Shown: in pieces, positions 13,151 through 25,290 of the stretch | How positions within the stretch are numbered: position 1 is the first letter of the stretch | Layout: each line of letters begins with the position of its first letter | Assembly (NCBI RefSeq): GCF_007655135.1 | Contig: NC_045134.1 | Location: forward strand, 26,312,568-26,376,567 | Direction: 5' to 3' | Source of the DNA: Punica granatum | Lineage: Eukaryota > Streptophyta > Magnoliopsida > Myrtales > Lythraceae | DNA: 64,000 bases | Position numbers and translations under genes: made by a program | The notes under the pieces: model-generated | Database searches by the model: none | Told to the model about the DNA's origin: nothing | The model's input: only the letters and a program-made list of their open reading frames with translations

Positions 13151-13777
13151 CTGATATTGTTTCTGGTCATCATCTGTATCTTTCAAGTGGGACCTCATGT
13201 CTGTCTGCAGTTGAAGAAAACATGGCAAACCTTAACAAAAAGACAAACCAGAGAGAATCCTAAAAGAACATCACCAGATATCCTAATCATATATACAGTT
13301 TATATTTATTTACTGGATGTAGAATAAGTGAAATTTATTAGGTGCACTTTATGGTTAGAGTTATAGAGTCATACCAACACCAAAGCGCATATTAATATCG
13401 ATTAGTATGCTGTGGGACACCTTGTGATCTTACAGAATATAATATGTGTGAATAATATTTCAAAAAAGAAGTATTTAAAAATATTATATTCACCAATCAA
13501 TGTCTCAACAGTCAAGTCTTATCCTCGTGATACTCTCTTACTGTCTTCTAGAGATACTCTTGCAATGACATTCCATTATGTTCCTTACTATTTGCAATAA
13601 CATTCAGTATTACTCATAAAAAAAAAAGTCCTATCCTCGTGGACTGGAATATCAATCAAACTTTATAATAGTTAAATTCGGAGTGGTCGAATGGAATACA
13701 GCAGGTTCGACGGCTCTGAAAATCAACTCGACTCCGAAGCATACTAACGATGAAGGAGTTTTCGTCGAAGAATTATA
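13151..13777. other. Spacer 3' of the first PRE gene
   Basis: AT-rich, no gene recognised. The last 150 bp are likely the 3' untranslated region of the minus-strand PRE gene. Confidence 0.45.
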
Positions 13778-14303
13778 CTAATAGAGATCAAGAAGAGTTT
13801 TAATGAGCTCAACGTCAGCACTAGAAATGCCCATGTTATCCAGCAGCTTGGACAACTTCTCACTCAGCTCCTCCACCTCCCTGTTCAGCCTCTGTATGTA
13901 ACTGCATGTCTCCTTCAATACTTCAGTTGGTACCTGAATGCCACCAACAAAGAAAAAAATATACGCATACACATTCATATATGTACATACATATATAATA
14001 TATTTAAAAGCTTATCAAACATTTATTATCATTATACTCGGCATTGCGGTGTTCTCGGCGTCTCTCGTCCCACATGTCGGGTTCATTGATAACATTAAGT
14101 CATCGTCATATATATCATTCAGTCAAATGAATGCTGAAAACGGTTATATATGCAGTTCTGGTTGATACCCTTCCGTTGCTTCTGTGATTAAGCTGCGGGA
14201 TCAGTTCTTGAAGCTTGGAGACGAAGTCTCGAATCTCGTCCTCGGACAGGGTGGCTGTCGAAGGAGCCGGACTCCCTGCTGACCTTCGGCTAGTGCCAGA
14301 CAT
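13778..14303 (-). CDS. PRE-type atypical HLH protein (copy 1)
   Basis: Two exons on the minus strand, 14303-14169 and 13933-13778, with a GT-AG intron of 235 bp, give 96 residues. Exon 1 encodes a Ser-rich start (MSGTSRRSAG) and helix 1, EIRDFVSKLQELIPQL. Exon 2 encodes VPTEVLKETCSYIQRLNREV and the amphipathic end of helix 2. There is no basic DNA-contacting region, which defines the PACLOBUTRAZOL RESISTANCE group. Known role: these small nuclear proteins bind and titrate inhibitory or DNA-binding bHLH partners (such as IBH1 or PAR1 types) and promote cell elongation downstream of gibberellin, brassinosteroid and light. The intron position, just before the VLKETC motif, is the same as in the copy at 34350. 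No lesions are seen. Confidence 0.92.
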
Positions 14304-14418
14304 GGCTAAAGATGATCTGATGAAAAAACCCTAGAGAAAAGAAAAAACCCTAAAGTCTCTCTCTGTGAGTAATAGTGAGAGTTTGCAGGGGGAAGTGTAA
14401 GTGTGGGAAGAAGGGCTG

Positions 14419-14426
14419 CTTATAAA
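14419..14426 (-). promoter_or_regulatory. Candidate TATA box of PRE copy 1
   Basis: Reads TTTATAAG on the minus strand, about 116 bp before the start codon. That leaves room for a leader of roughly 85 bp. Position and motif are the only evidence. Confidence 0.5.
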
Positions 14427-14743
14427 GAAAATCTTTAAGTGAGAGGACAGAGAGATGTCTGTCGGTCTAAAAAGACACAATTGATGAGTAGGTAGTTGGA
14501 AAACTGCGATCAAAAAACCAAATCTCATCATGTCACTCGATTTCTCGAGTGCGACCGAGAGATTTTCCCGGTCTACATTAAAAACTCAATCTTAGTCAGG
14601 CATTTGTATGTTTCGAATCCCTGCATTATAGGTGAAGTCTGTCCACTGACAACATGATTAGTCAATAATAATAATAATATAAATAATTTTTTGATTAATG
14701 AGGTAGTGAGAATGGGCCCTTTGTCTCCTATTTCTCAACTGTA

Positions 14744-14753
14744 GTGGGTCCAC
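14744..14753. promoter_or_regulatory. Palindromic class I TCP consensus upstream of PRE copy 1
   Basis: GTGGGTCCAC fits GTGGGNCCAC exactly and lies about 440 bp upstream of the PRE start codon. A TGGGCCC lies near 14713. Class I TCPs are reported to activate PRE6 in Arabidopsis, so a functional site is plausible. Binding here is not shown. Confidence 0.45.
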
Positions 14754-14929
14754 AATCACGTAGGCCCTTTAGCCAATTATATGATATTATAAAAGCCCAC
14801 AAGGACCAGGTTTTCTGTCCATATTATTAGCAATCAGTCATTATTATTATTATTAAAAAACACAAATGCTAAATCCTTGTTCTAATTACACACGTGTCAC
14901 ATTCATAGATTGGATTTTAAGGCCCCCAT

Positions 14930-15510
14930 TATTATTAGACTAGTCGAATTTGCCGGTGCATGCACGGGCTATAATTGTTCGATAACTTACAAAATTACTA
15001 TTATAAATTCTTTTGTTTGAATATCTATAAAAATGACTTTTCTTTATTCTTATACAATATTTATGCATGCAATCTATTATTTTGATACGTTGCACGATCT
15101 AAGTAGTTAACTCATTATCAAAATATATTATTTCTCTTTTATTCGAAAAATGTCTCGATGAATATATTTTATTTTATTGATACAACAAAAGGTGACAATG
15201 AGAATAATACTCCAAATTTCATTTATCACCACATGACTCTATCTTACCTAAATAATAAAATTCAATATATTATAAATGTAATTATAAATATATTATTTAA
15301 GACATTTTTTTTTGTTTAATAAGACGTTTCATGAGTTCAAGTTTTTTTGGCTTCTAGCATTGAAGTGGCAATGCGATATTGTACCGAGTATCACGTCCCT
15401 ATTGATGGTGACTCCAAAAGTCTTACAATCAAAGGCATACTTTGTCCTATGTGAGGCACATTTCGAGGCATCGCTTCGGCTTTTATTAGTTATATAGATA
15501 TAGATGTTTA
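14930..15510. repeat. Possible non-autonomous transposon fragment
   Basis: The left part has a short hairpin (GCCGGTGCATGCACGGGC). The right part has GCATCGCTTCGGCTTTTATTAG followed by ATATAGATATAGAT, a style of end seen in repeated plant elements. The interior is AT-rich and non-coding. I could not establish ends or a target duplication. Confidence 0.25.
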
Positions 15511-18100
15511 CATGCCACCAAAAAGATGCCTACCTAATTTTTTTTTCTCTTTTCTTGCCTTTTTTTTTCCCTCTTTGTTTCTTTGAGGTCCTAGGAAAGA
15601 TTGAGCCAATTTAGTGTCATGTATTGTCCTTCTTTAGATAAAGGAACTTTTGTAAAGATCGTTTCTGCTAGAACATTGGTATGACCACTGTATTCATTCA
15701 ATGGATTTCGAACCTCTTTATCGTATTTAAATTATGTCACTACGAAGCATAATTTATGACCTATACAAGTCATGATTGTTTATTATTATTATTACTACTA
15801 CTATTACTGTTACTATCATCATCAGCATCAGCATCTTTGAATTAATAAACATATTTTATTATCTAAGATCGATCATGCATTTATGTAAGAATTATCTCGA
15901 TGATGGAAACCCTAATTCATCATCTTCTTATATATTTGGATGACTTCGTATGTATTCTTTTAATATTGAAAACCTCAATTTTCAACATCAATATTATGTG
16001 ACAAAATTCGTATAATCAACATTACCCGTATGTTTAGATTGGAGAGAATCAAGGGAAGGGAAAGGAAAGGAAGAAAGGGATACTTGTATAGCAAATTTCA
16101 AAAACTCCATACAAAGTACCCCCCCTCCACTTATCGTTTTAACATTTGCTATGATCATGTCCTCAACAATGAAGTATTGAGGATTTAAGTGTATCCTTCT
16201 CGGAAGCATTTGAGGAAGTCCGCATATTGATCTTTTACCATATCAAAGGTATACTTAATTTCCTGGTCCACCGAAAAAAGGTATACTTTCCTGAAATAAA
16301 ATCTTAAACTTCTTGCCTATAGCTCCTTCATCTGTATACTGGAGTAAAGCTTGCTCCCACTTGAGCGATTCTAGACTGCACAGTCAACATCTCAATAGGA
16401 ACGACATTGGTCCGTCCAAGAACCTATTTTCGAGAATAATTTTTGAGGACCACCTAGGAAAGCTCCTTCAAGTCCAAGTACAATTTGACGTTTCCAATTT
16501 AACATTTTCCTCACTTTTCATATTGGGTGTAATCAGAACTATTGAAGGTTCATTTTCAATGTTGAATTATGTACATCATAAAGTATAAGATCTGGTATCT
16601 AGAGCTCCCGTTGGGTCTTATCATATGCTTGTGGTCCAAAAAAACCTTTGCAAGTACATAGACACGGTGCACGCTATGTGTCCTCCGGACTAGTCCGGGT
16701 TACGTGATCACTCGATCGAGGCAGAGGGCGAAGAGAGGAGAAAGAATATGAGGAGAGTGATGTGAACAGGGTAAATATTCAATGAATATTACTTATTCAC
16801 TAATGATGAGTAATGTAAGAATCAATCAAAATACTTGTAAATGAGAATTTGTGAACCCGTTATGAGACCAATATTTTTTAAAATATTTTAATTGGATGCT
16901 ATAGCTGCGAGTAGATGATAATATTAAGCTAATACTTGCTATGTGAAAGTGCATATACAAGAGAATTACTCCATGAAAGTGGGCCCAACAACTGTCATTA
17001 TTGATGGGGCCCGCTTGGCCGTATCTACCGAACGATCCCAATCCGTCCCCTAAATTTCCGGCGACCTGCCGCGGTGTTCCCGCACAAAACCATTCGGCCA
17101 GAAACAGCCACGTGGAGGACTGTGGTTGGCAGTAAACTGTTCACACGTCACTCCCACATGTGACATGGACAAGCCAATATCAAATTAATGGGAGATTTTG
17201 TCTTATTGGCATGGTACGTTGTGGGACATGCTGACCTGATTAATTAAACCCTAATTGAGGTTAGGTCAAGTTTTAATTGGTAAGGAGGTGGAGGTACTTA
17301 TAGCCATATATGATATTAATTCGTTGTTTCAATTTGAAAGGTTTAACCAAAAAAAGTCAGACAGTCGATTTAGTTTAGATTTATCACGTTAGTCTATTGT
17401 CTTGGCGTGTTTTAATCCCGAGAAAACGCTTAAACGATCCAATTCAGATTTTTCGGGTTTGAGAAGTGTTGGGCACAACTTGAAGGCAGTAAGAGACGCG
17501 GATTCTTTCTGTTGAAATGTCGTATGCATGCGTACACTTACAAGATGTCGTATGCATGCGTACACTTACATACCAAGAAGTGAGTACCGGTTTGCATGCA
17601 CTTATACTATATGGTTTTTCGACAAAAAATCGACGAAAAATCGTGAAGTTTAAACATTTCAAGATGTCCACGACAAGGTCTGCGTGCATACGCTTGCATA
17701 CCAAAAAGAGAACAGTACCGGCCACATGCACTTACCCTTAAGGATTTTTTCGACTATTATCATATGCAAGCCTTAGTTGATACAATGTCTGCATATCGTA
17801 GGACACGTATCGGAAAAAGAATCGATGCTCGCGTATATGTGCACATAGAGCAGAGTACATGGGAAAGACATAATTTTATGTCATGGTCGAAAATCTCTAC
17901 GGTACACAAAATCACCTCACTAAATAGTTTAATCTCTTGCTAAAAATTGAGTTACATACTACATATGTATTCGTAAAAGTCGTGCTCGCTGTATAGTTGT
18001 AAGAATAAATCGACCTAATCTCAAATTTTATTGAACTCTCTCGCAAAAAAATACACTGGTCTAGAAGGTACAAAGGCGTCATTTCAGCACTCTCTTTGAA
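15511..18100. other. Spacer between PRE copy 1 and the MAG2-like gene
   Basis: No gene recognised. A GTT/ATT-type trinucleotide stretch lies near 15780-15830. A purine-rich patch lies near 16043-16080. A small repeat cluster lies at 17517-17745. The open frames are short and unsupported. Confidence 0.45.
17517..17745. repeat. Short tandem repeats with TATGCATGCGTACACTTACA units
   Basis: A 27-bp unit (GTCGTATGCATGCGTACACT core) is repeated twice head to tail at 17518-17571. A diverged further copy of the surrounding phrase (CATACCAA..AGTACCGG..GCATGCACTTA) appears at 17695-17737. Its function is unknown. Confidence 0.6.
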
Positions 18101-18153
18101 TGCTATTTGAAGGTGAGAATGAAAAGAGAGAGACTGACAGTTTTTCCGATCCT

Positions 18154-21100
18154 TCAGCTCGCGAATACTCGATTTTTGGCGATCTTTTCAGCCTCAGCAA
18201 CACTCAGCTGCCGAATACCATGCTCTTTCAAGGCCTCCCTGCCTCCTGCCAAACTATCTTTAAGCTGCTTTTCGTCCATTCTAAGCAACTTCAGTCCTTC
18301 TGATATCTTTGGGAAAAACCCTTCGGGCCTCAAGCACCAAGAACCGAAGACCCCGAACAAGACCTCCATGTCATGGCTGAACCTCTTGACACCGCTATTG
18401 TGAAACTTCATGTTGCCCAACAAAACACCAACAAAGAGCGTTCTATCCATCCCATCCGCTAAATTTCTCCAAACGCAGACAAAATCTATTCTGTTCAAAC
18501 TTTCCTGTATGATTGACATTTTAACTTGCAAATGATCAAGTGCCCCAACGAAAGATTTTGACACAGACCAACCTTCTTCGCCCTTTTCCTGCCACTGCCT
18601 CCTGTTTTTCATGTAATCTCGTGCCAAAGCATCGAATCCTCTTAGGACAACAACCGATATCTTCTCAGTCCAACCTGTTCTGAATTCCTCCACCTTCTTG
18701 ATCTCCTGATCAAGAATACCACGTCCCGGTTCTTCAAGAAATGAACCTCCAGGCTCATCGCTCTGTTCTGATCCCATCTCGATAAAGAAAATATCCTCGC
18801 ACCATTCTTTGAGAACAGATTCGAAGTATCGGGAAGCATTGACACAGTTTGCGACTTTGATAAGGGCAGCACCATCTGTTAAAGCAGTCAACCCCTCAGC
18901 TTCTTGGCACCTGAGAAGAAGGCAATCTAAAAATTTCTGTATTGTAGGAGCACCGACTAATCTGAGAAACTTTGACCTAAAAGAAACAAGAGGCAAGGAT
19001 CGACAGCGATCTATGACTGATGATAGGCTTCGAAGGTAGCAATCTGAAATAGCAGGAGATCGATAATCTTCAGAGCCAGACATAAGAACAGCTCCCTGTA
19101 CTTTCTTTGTCCAGATTCTCTCACCCTCTGTCTCGGTCTTTAATTTATCAAGAGTGTCATTAAGCTCTATACCTGCCCATAATTCGAGCCAGTCGGGCCG
19201 ATCACAGAAGACAGACAAGGAGGAAAGCTTCTGCAGGTTCCTTTCTTCAATGAGTGAGAAAGAGATTCCAGAATTCGCCACGAGGGATTTAATTCGTTTG
19301 TCAAATGACATCATCAAGTCAACAAGATGGAGCCACAATGTTCTTGCCTGTGATTTAACCCCGGATATGCTCTCTTCTTCTAGTTGGCTGACATAAATCG
19401 GGAATATCTCTTTCGCCAAGTACGTACATAAAGAAGAGATCATAGAGCCAATCCATTCTTCTCTGCAGCTGTAGCCTACTAGATTTGCTTCATCAACCAG
19501 TGGTTGCAACAACTCAACCAGTGAGTCCACATAGTCCCTCGTAATCTTATAAACAAGAGCAAAAATAAATTCTGGTCTATCAGTCCACTTTGAAAAGTGC
19601 CGTTCGGAAGCTAGGGAGATGGGATTCACAAGCTCCTCTATTGCCCAAAGAGGTTGTCGTAGAGCAATCTCCCGATATTCCCCCTCAAGTTGCCGAGATT
19701 TTCTTCTACTCTGCAACTTCTGAAGGCGGCACAAGGATAGGAAGTTTTCACAATATTGTAGCTTGAGATCCCCTTGCATTGTAAAGAGAGGGTTTGGGGC
19801 TGAAGAGGGTTTTGATGCATCCGGACCTGAAGAACTCAACGCAGAAAGAGGTGGAGGCCACCCGAGTGAAGAAAGAAGGGCCCGGTGATCTGCAATTGCC
19901 TGGGGTCTTAAGATGGCTAGTGCCCGATCTACTCTGTGATCAACTGCAGACACAAGATGTGTCCACTGAGGGCGTGCTTTTGTAACTTCAGTCACTGCAT
20001 CTTCTATTTTTCCAAGTGTTTGAATTGCTTGTCTGCCTGCTTCCTGCAATAAATTTAAAGCCTGAGGGGACTCGTTTCAATTTTTAGACAATTAGTCAAG
20101 CAGGTCATTTAAGGGAAACTGAGAATGCAGGGGGCACACAACTAGGACGAGGAATGAGCGCATGGATTAGTAGAGTGGTTATTAGTATGCTCACTTCAGA
20201 TGCTTGTGCCGAAGACTGCTTTCTTAAGGTTTTACTGAAGGTCGAAGACACAGCTTCCTCAACATCACCAATCAAGCTGTCAAGTTTTAGTGTTGTTTCT
20301 GAAAGACACAATTAAAAAAGCATCATCATGAATCATGAAGCAAGAAATGAAAAATTCAACAAAGCTCAATAGGAAATTATATGCGTTTAAATATCAGATT
20401 GCATCACATGATAGAATAGCCTGCTAATTGACATAAGGTAATGATTCAATAAAATCCATATTGTCTAGCCTCTCAATGACAAAAAGCATCTGCACAATGG
20501 TGCATAAACCCAATGCCATCACGTGTTACGGAGACCTTGGTCACTTCAAAAAAAACTGCTAAAGGGTTTAAGCAATGATCCTTATTCCATTTAACGAAGC
20601 CTCAGTTAACAGGACTGGATACTCTCAATGTAATGTAGCACATGTCCAGCTCTATGGAGCATCCGCTCAGTTCCGCGTATAGTAACGGAAAGAGGATTTT
20701 CTTTCTAGAGGAAAAGACAGACAGGTTCTTAGGCAACAAAGAACAGTGAGGTGCAGAATTTTTTTTTTCTTTGTTGTATTTTTGAGAAAATATGAACAAG
20801 GACGTTTAGCAACAGCAGAATACATGGACTGTCATGACACTGTAACATGAAATATTCCTAATAAGATCAAATAAATGGCGCTAAAAGAGAAGAACCATCC
20901 ACAAAGACCCACAAGGAGATCAGAAGACCTTCCATGCTCAGTGCCAAATCTAATATAAGCAGCTCCTATACAGTCGATGTGTTTCCAAGACCGAAAGACA
21001 AGAATCCTCTTGTTTCAATGACCTATCCATCAGTCACGAGGTACACCAGAATATCAAAGATAGAATCCCGAGAAAAGATGAAACTAACCTGCGTATGCTC

Positions 21101-21733
21101 GGACAGTCTCCACCCTCGCTACCTCCTTTGCCAATGCAGGCAGTTCTTCTCCCAGTATCTTCTTCCCTCGACCATCTTCAAGCATCGGAACACAAAAAGT
21201 ATCAATGCCACAGACTACCCAAATGGCAGAATTTCACAAGCAAGCATCAATAAACATGACCGGAAGCATCATACTTGAGCATCGAAATTATAACCTCTCA
21301 CACTCAATCCACTTAAAGATTCAAACTTCAGACAGACCAACAACAATCAAATGCTCTCTCATGCATTATATGAACACAATGAATGTACATGTACGTTGGG
21401 GGCAAGTCCGGAAGTGGTTGAACCTGATTTTGGGTCAGAATCGCCGGTTAATGATCCGAGCTCATCCAATTTGGCAATGATGGCCCCGATTCGACCGTGA
21501 ATTCCATCGGAGAAGGAAGAGTAAGCTACGAGGCTCGCTCCGAGCCGTGAATTCAGCTCAATCAGCTGCCGATCCAAGTCAACGCACTGAGTATCCAGCT
21601 CGGAGACCAAGCTTGCCGTCCGCGACAGATCCTCTTTCGACTGGAACCGCTCGTTGAGGAAAGACACCGCCAAGGCCGCGAGGTCGGAGGCTGGGGGCAG
21701 GGGCAGTGATGTCGCCACCATCGCTGACTCCAT
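18154..21733 (-). CDS. MAG2: MAG2-like RINT1/TIP20 tethering protein
   Basis: Four exons on the minus strand (21733-21424, 21175-21089, 20298-20195 and 20043-18154) with GT-AG introns and consistent phases give 796 residues, close to the Arabidopsis MAG2 length. The start gives MESAMVATSLPLPP; the next Met four codons later is an alternative. The N-terminus is helical (SKEDLSRTASLVSELDTQ). Family landmarks include LVSAVDHRVDRALA, RPQAIADHRALLSSLGWPP, PLWAIEELVNP, FALVYKITRDYVDS, SLSVFCDRPDWLELWA and the C-terminal RPEGFFPKISEGL. Known role: MAG2 is a RINT1/Tip20 subunit of the ER-side tethering complex, working with MIP proteins in Golgi-to-ER traffic and export of seed storage proteins. Exon 1 end was set by phase. 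The AG|GTT donor and the acceptor at 21176 join codons cleanly, whereas other donors in that exon do not fit as well. Confidence 0.92.
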
Positions 21734-21974
21734 GTTCAGGCATTGACCGGAGCACGATCGACCATGGAAACGGACGGCAATGGGATCGGATTGCGCTTCT
21801 GCTCCGATTGCTTCAATGGAGGGGATACTGAGTCGGAGGATGACACTGACTGAGTCAGGGCGGCCTCGACTCGGCTTCTCTGTCATGGTTGGACGACTTG
21901 GATCGGGTCACAAAGCGCGGGACCCGAAAAAAGAGCTGAATATTTGGGCTGGCCACTTAGATGATTGGGCCCAT

Positions 21975-22345
21975 TATCTCAACTGATGGGCTTCCAGATT
22001 TCTTGTAGATGGCCCTTGATGAGCCTAGGGCCCAATATCCGTTACGTAACTCGATTGATAGGATCTTTGCGATGAGACCACTAGATGTCCTTGGAGGACT
22101 TGACCTACTCCACGGGTGGTTTCGGTGGATTTCCAACCTTGAATCATCGATCATCGACTTGCCTTGGTCAGGTCATGATGGCGGGCGACCTGATAATGAT
22201 CAGTACATTGAGCTGGGCCGATTAAGAAACATCCACAGTTCGACCAATGGGCTTCTGCATTTCTTTGTGGATAGCTCTTGATGAGCATAAAGCCCAATAT
22301 CTGATACATAACTCGATTGATAGGCTTTCGCCGGTGGGAACACGA
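21975..22345. repeat. Diverged tandem duplication upstream of the MAG2-like gene
   Basis: About 95 bp near 21978-22070 is repeated near 22242-22340. Shared phrases are TGGGCTTC, TGATGAGC, GCCCAATATC and ACTCGATTGATAGG. Both copies hold GGGCTT/GCCCAAT-type motifs, and the first has GGGCCCAAT at about 22028. They lie 240-610 bp before the MAG2 start and may be part of its promoter. Confidence 0.65.
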
Positions 22346-22796
22346 GATTCTCTCTGCCTATTGGGTGAGACTAATTTTTGCTAAAACGTCAGATTTGGTC
22401 CTATCCATGGATGCAGCTTCCAGTGGTTCTCAAACCCCCTCCGAGTCGCATAGCTCAACCTGCATCTTTGACGTGTTTTGATTTCGGGATGAGATGAATC
22501 CTAGTTTAGTTACCATTAAAAGATTCATTCCAAGAAGTAAGAATATGGGATGCATGACTGTGATAATAACTTACAATGACCCATTATATATTGATATCGT
22601 GTAAAGCCTCTGCCCACACAGAATCCATGGAGTGGAGCCAATCATATTTAGGGTGGATTAATTGTTGACATCAGTGAATTAAGGAATTTCCATCAACTTG
22701 TAATTTATGGTGAAAACTAATTAATATTACTTGCTCCCTCACGCGACTAGAAATTAAATAATTAATTAAATATATGGTTAGGTAAATTTAGCGTGT
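22346..22796. other. AT-rich spacer
   Basis: No gene or repeat end recognised. Confidence 0.4.
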
Positions 22797-23397
22797 AATT
22801 GATCTGCCAGTACCGCAGAGCTTGGGACAGGTTTGACTATATATATATTTTTTCATATATATATATATATATATATATGTATATTCCAATATGCATGGTA
22901 GAATCTTCCAGCAAATTGATTATACTATAATTAATTAAGGTGCCAAAGATGGGCTGAAGGGAATGTAAGTGTCGAAATCAAGCTGCAGGGATTCTAACCA
23001 AGTTGGCCATGCATTCAAAATTAGCACATATATAGTCTTATTTTCAAAGGTACGTAAAACAAGTGTGTCAAGTTGTTTTCCATAATCTCTTAATTTAATG
23101 ACTATTTATATGTATGTAACGGCTACTTAAATAAGTAATTAATCTGCCAGTACTACAGAGCTTGGGACAAGTTTGACTATATATATTTTTTTCATATATG
23201 TATATTCCAACATGCATGGTAGAATTTTCCAGCAAATTAATTATACTATAATTAATTAAGGTGCCAAAGATGGGCAGAAGGGAATGTAAGTGTCGAAAAT
23301 CAAGCTGCAGGGATTCTAACCAAGTGTGTCAAGTTGTTTTACATAATCTCTTAATTTAATGACTATATATATGTATGTAACGGCTGCTTAAATAAGT
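22797..23397. repeat. Tandem duplication (340 + 261 bp)
   Basis: Unit 1 is 22797-23136 and unit 2 is 23137-23397. Both begin AAT(T/TA)ATCTGCCAGTAC and share GAGCTTGGGACA, GTGCCAAAGATGGGC, GGGAATGTAAGTGTCGAAA and GTAACGGCT. Unit 2 lacks about 80 bp present in unit 1 between CTAACCAAG and GTGTGTCAAG. Unit 1 has a longer AT run. No coding content. Confidence 0.85.
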
Positions 23398-24758
23398 ATG
23401 CATACGTTTTTAAGAGGATTTTACTTAATAAAAAAGACCTTTTAGGGATGAGATTAAGGTTGGCCGCGCTGAGGGGATGATCAATTGAGTCGATGATGGT
23501 TCGTTTGAGATGAAAAATATATAAATACTTTTAATTCACAATGATGTGGTGAGAAATAATTTGTAATAAAATTGCTTCACTTAATTGATAACATGTATGA
23601 CAATTATTGGAGTTATTAATACTCATTCCAATTTGTTACAATTTAATTGGTACTCTCTTAACGGTAAAAGAAAATTAGTAATTTTTCATGTAGAGATAGG
23701 CTCATCAAAAAATTTCTCCTTTGAGACTATATATATATATATATATATATATGGGCGGAGCGAATGTATTGGCAGGGCGGTCAATTGCCCCCCTGAACTT
23801 TGAATTTTTTAAAATTTTGTCTCAAAAGTATGTTTATTTATGAGTTTTTTTATGTAAAATTAGTATTTTACCCTCTTGAAAAAAAATTATGTACTATTTA
23901 TATCAGGTAACATTTTTACTCTCATGGATGAAAATCCTGGCTCCGTCCATATAAGAGAGAGCGAGAGTTGAGAGACCGTGTCCCACTTGTAACAGTACTA
24001 TTAACATGATATCTTTAATTTCTTTCATGCAAATTCGAGGAAACTAAATAAGGAACAATGAAGATTGATCTCTACGACGGAATTTATACGTGCTATATAT
24101 ATAACATAAGTTAATAATGATCACAGTTGGGTTAAAAATTTGCTAAGTAGCAATTCAATGGTAGTAACGATTAATTAGATAATTATGAAACGCACAGTTG
24201 TCGGGGCAGAAACGAGCCTGGGTGCACCGCTTCTTCGGGCTCTCATCCACGATGTAATGGCATTTCTCGCGAGAAGTTAGAACGTTATAGTTATGCATAA
24301 TTACGGAAGACGTAATTAATTCTTGCCTTTGGGTACTCATTCTCTTTAGATATTCGATTCTGAACTGTTTAAGCCCTCTATTATTAGGAGGTATCGTCAT
24401 TAAAATCTTTATACCCCGCTGATCTTGTTGTATTTGATTTTTCACTACCTTGGTTGGTGCTCCCAGGGCTAGTCCTAATCCTACACCGCAGAACCTATGT
24501 TATATATTCCGGTAAAAGTTTTCTTTAAAACCTCGTAATTAGAGTAATTATATACGTATCGAACATCGACGCGCGCAATCAATTGATATATTACATTTTT
24601 CAGCTATATATATATATATATATATATGTAACACTGTTAAAGAAATAGTATATGAATGGACGACAAATTTAGTTATTACTTAGTGGTCGTTGAGGCATAT
24701 TGAACATTTAAATAAAAAGTTTGAATGCTAATATAGGACTATATATATATATATATAT
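23398..24758. other. AT-rich spacer with TA microsatellites
   Basis: TA runs lie near 23731-23752 and 24606-24627. Near 23755-23950 there is GGGCGGAGCGAATG... and later ATGGATGAAAATCCTGGCTCCGTCC, the style of a degenerate transposon remnant. No gene is recognised. Confidence 0.4.
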
Positions 24759-25290
24759 GAGAAAAACCATTTTGCCCCCCACCTTTGAGGGTGAATAATC
24801 TTTGTCCTCCAACCTTTGAAAAGCTATACTTAACCCCTCAACCTCTATACAATATAGGCACTTGGCCATTCTGATCAAATCCCGACGAAATTCCGCCTTT
24901 TTTTTACAAATTAAATAATAATAATAATAATAATAAAAAAAAAGAAAAACCATCAAACTTCCAATTGGGATTGGGAGCCCCGCCGACGATGTCGATCGGA
25001 GGGGTAGGGTGGTCGGTGGGGGCTCCCCCACCCTTTAGGTCGACGTCACTGGCGGATTCTATTAGAAGTTTGTTTCTTTTTTTCCTTTTTAAAAAAAAAT
25101 TAATTTAATATTATTATTGAAATTTTTTTATTATCATAAATAATTTTGGCCGAAATTTGGTTGAAACCTAACTGTACGGGGCAAAGTATCTCTTTTTTTT
25201 TTATAGAAATTGGGGGTAAAGTTAAACTTTTTAGAGGTCGGGGGTAAAGCTCACCTAGCCTTAAAGGTTAGAGGGCAATTTACTTTTTTC
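24759..25290. mobile_element. MULE-type non-autonomous element with ~110-bp inverted repeats
   Basis: The left end is GAGAAAAACCATTTTGCCCC. The right end, read backwards, is GAAAAAAGTAAATTGCCCTC. The similarity continues inward through ACCTTT..., CCTCCAACCTTTGAAAAG and TTAACCCC-like blocks to CTTGGCC/TTTCGGCC. Both ends abut TA repeats, so any 9-bp target duplication would be hidden. There is no transposase. The GC-rich centre near 24975-25040 is unlike the flanks. Confidence 0.6.
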
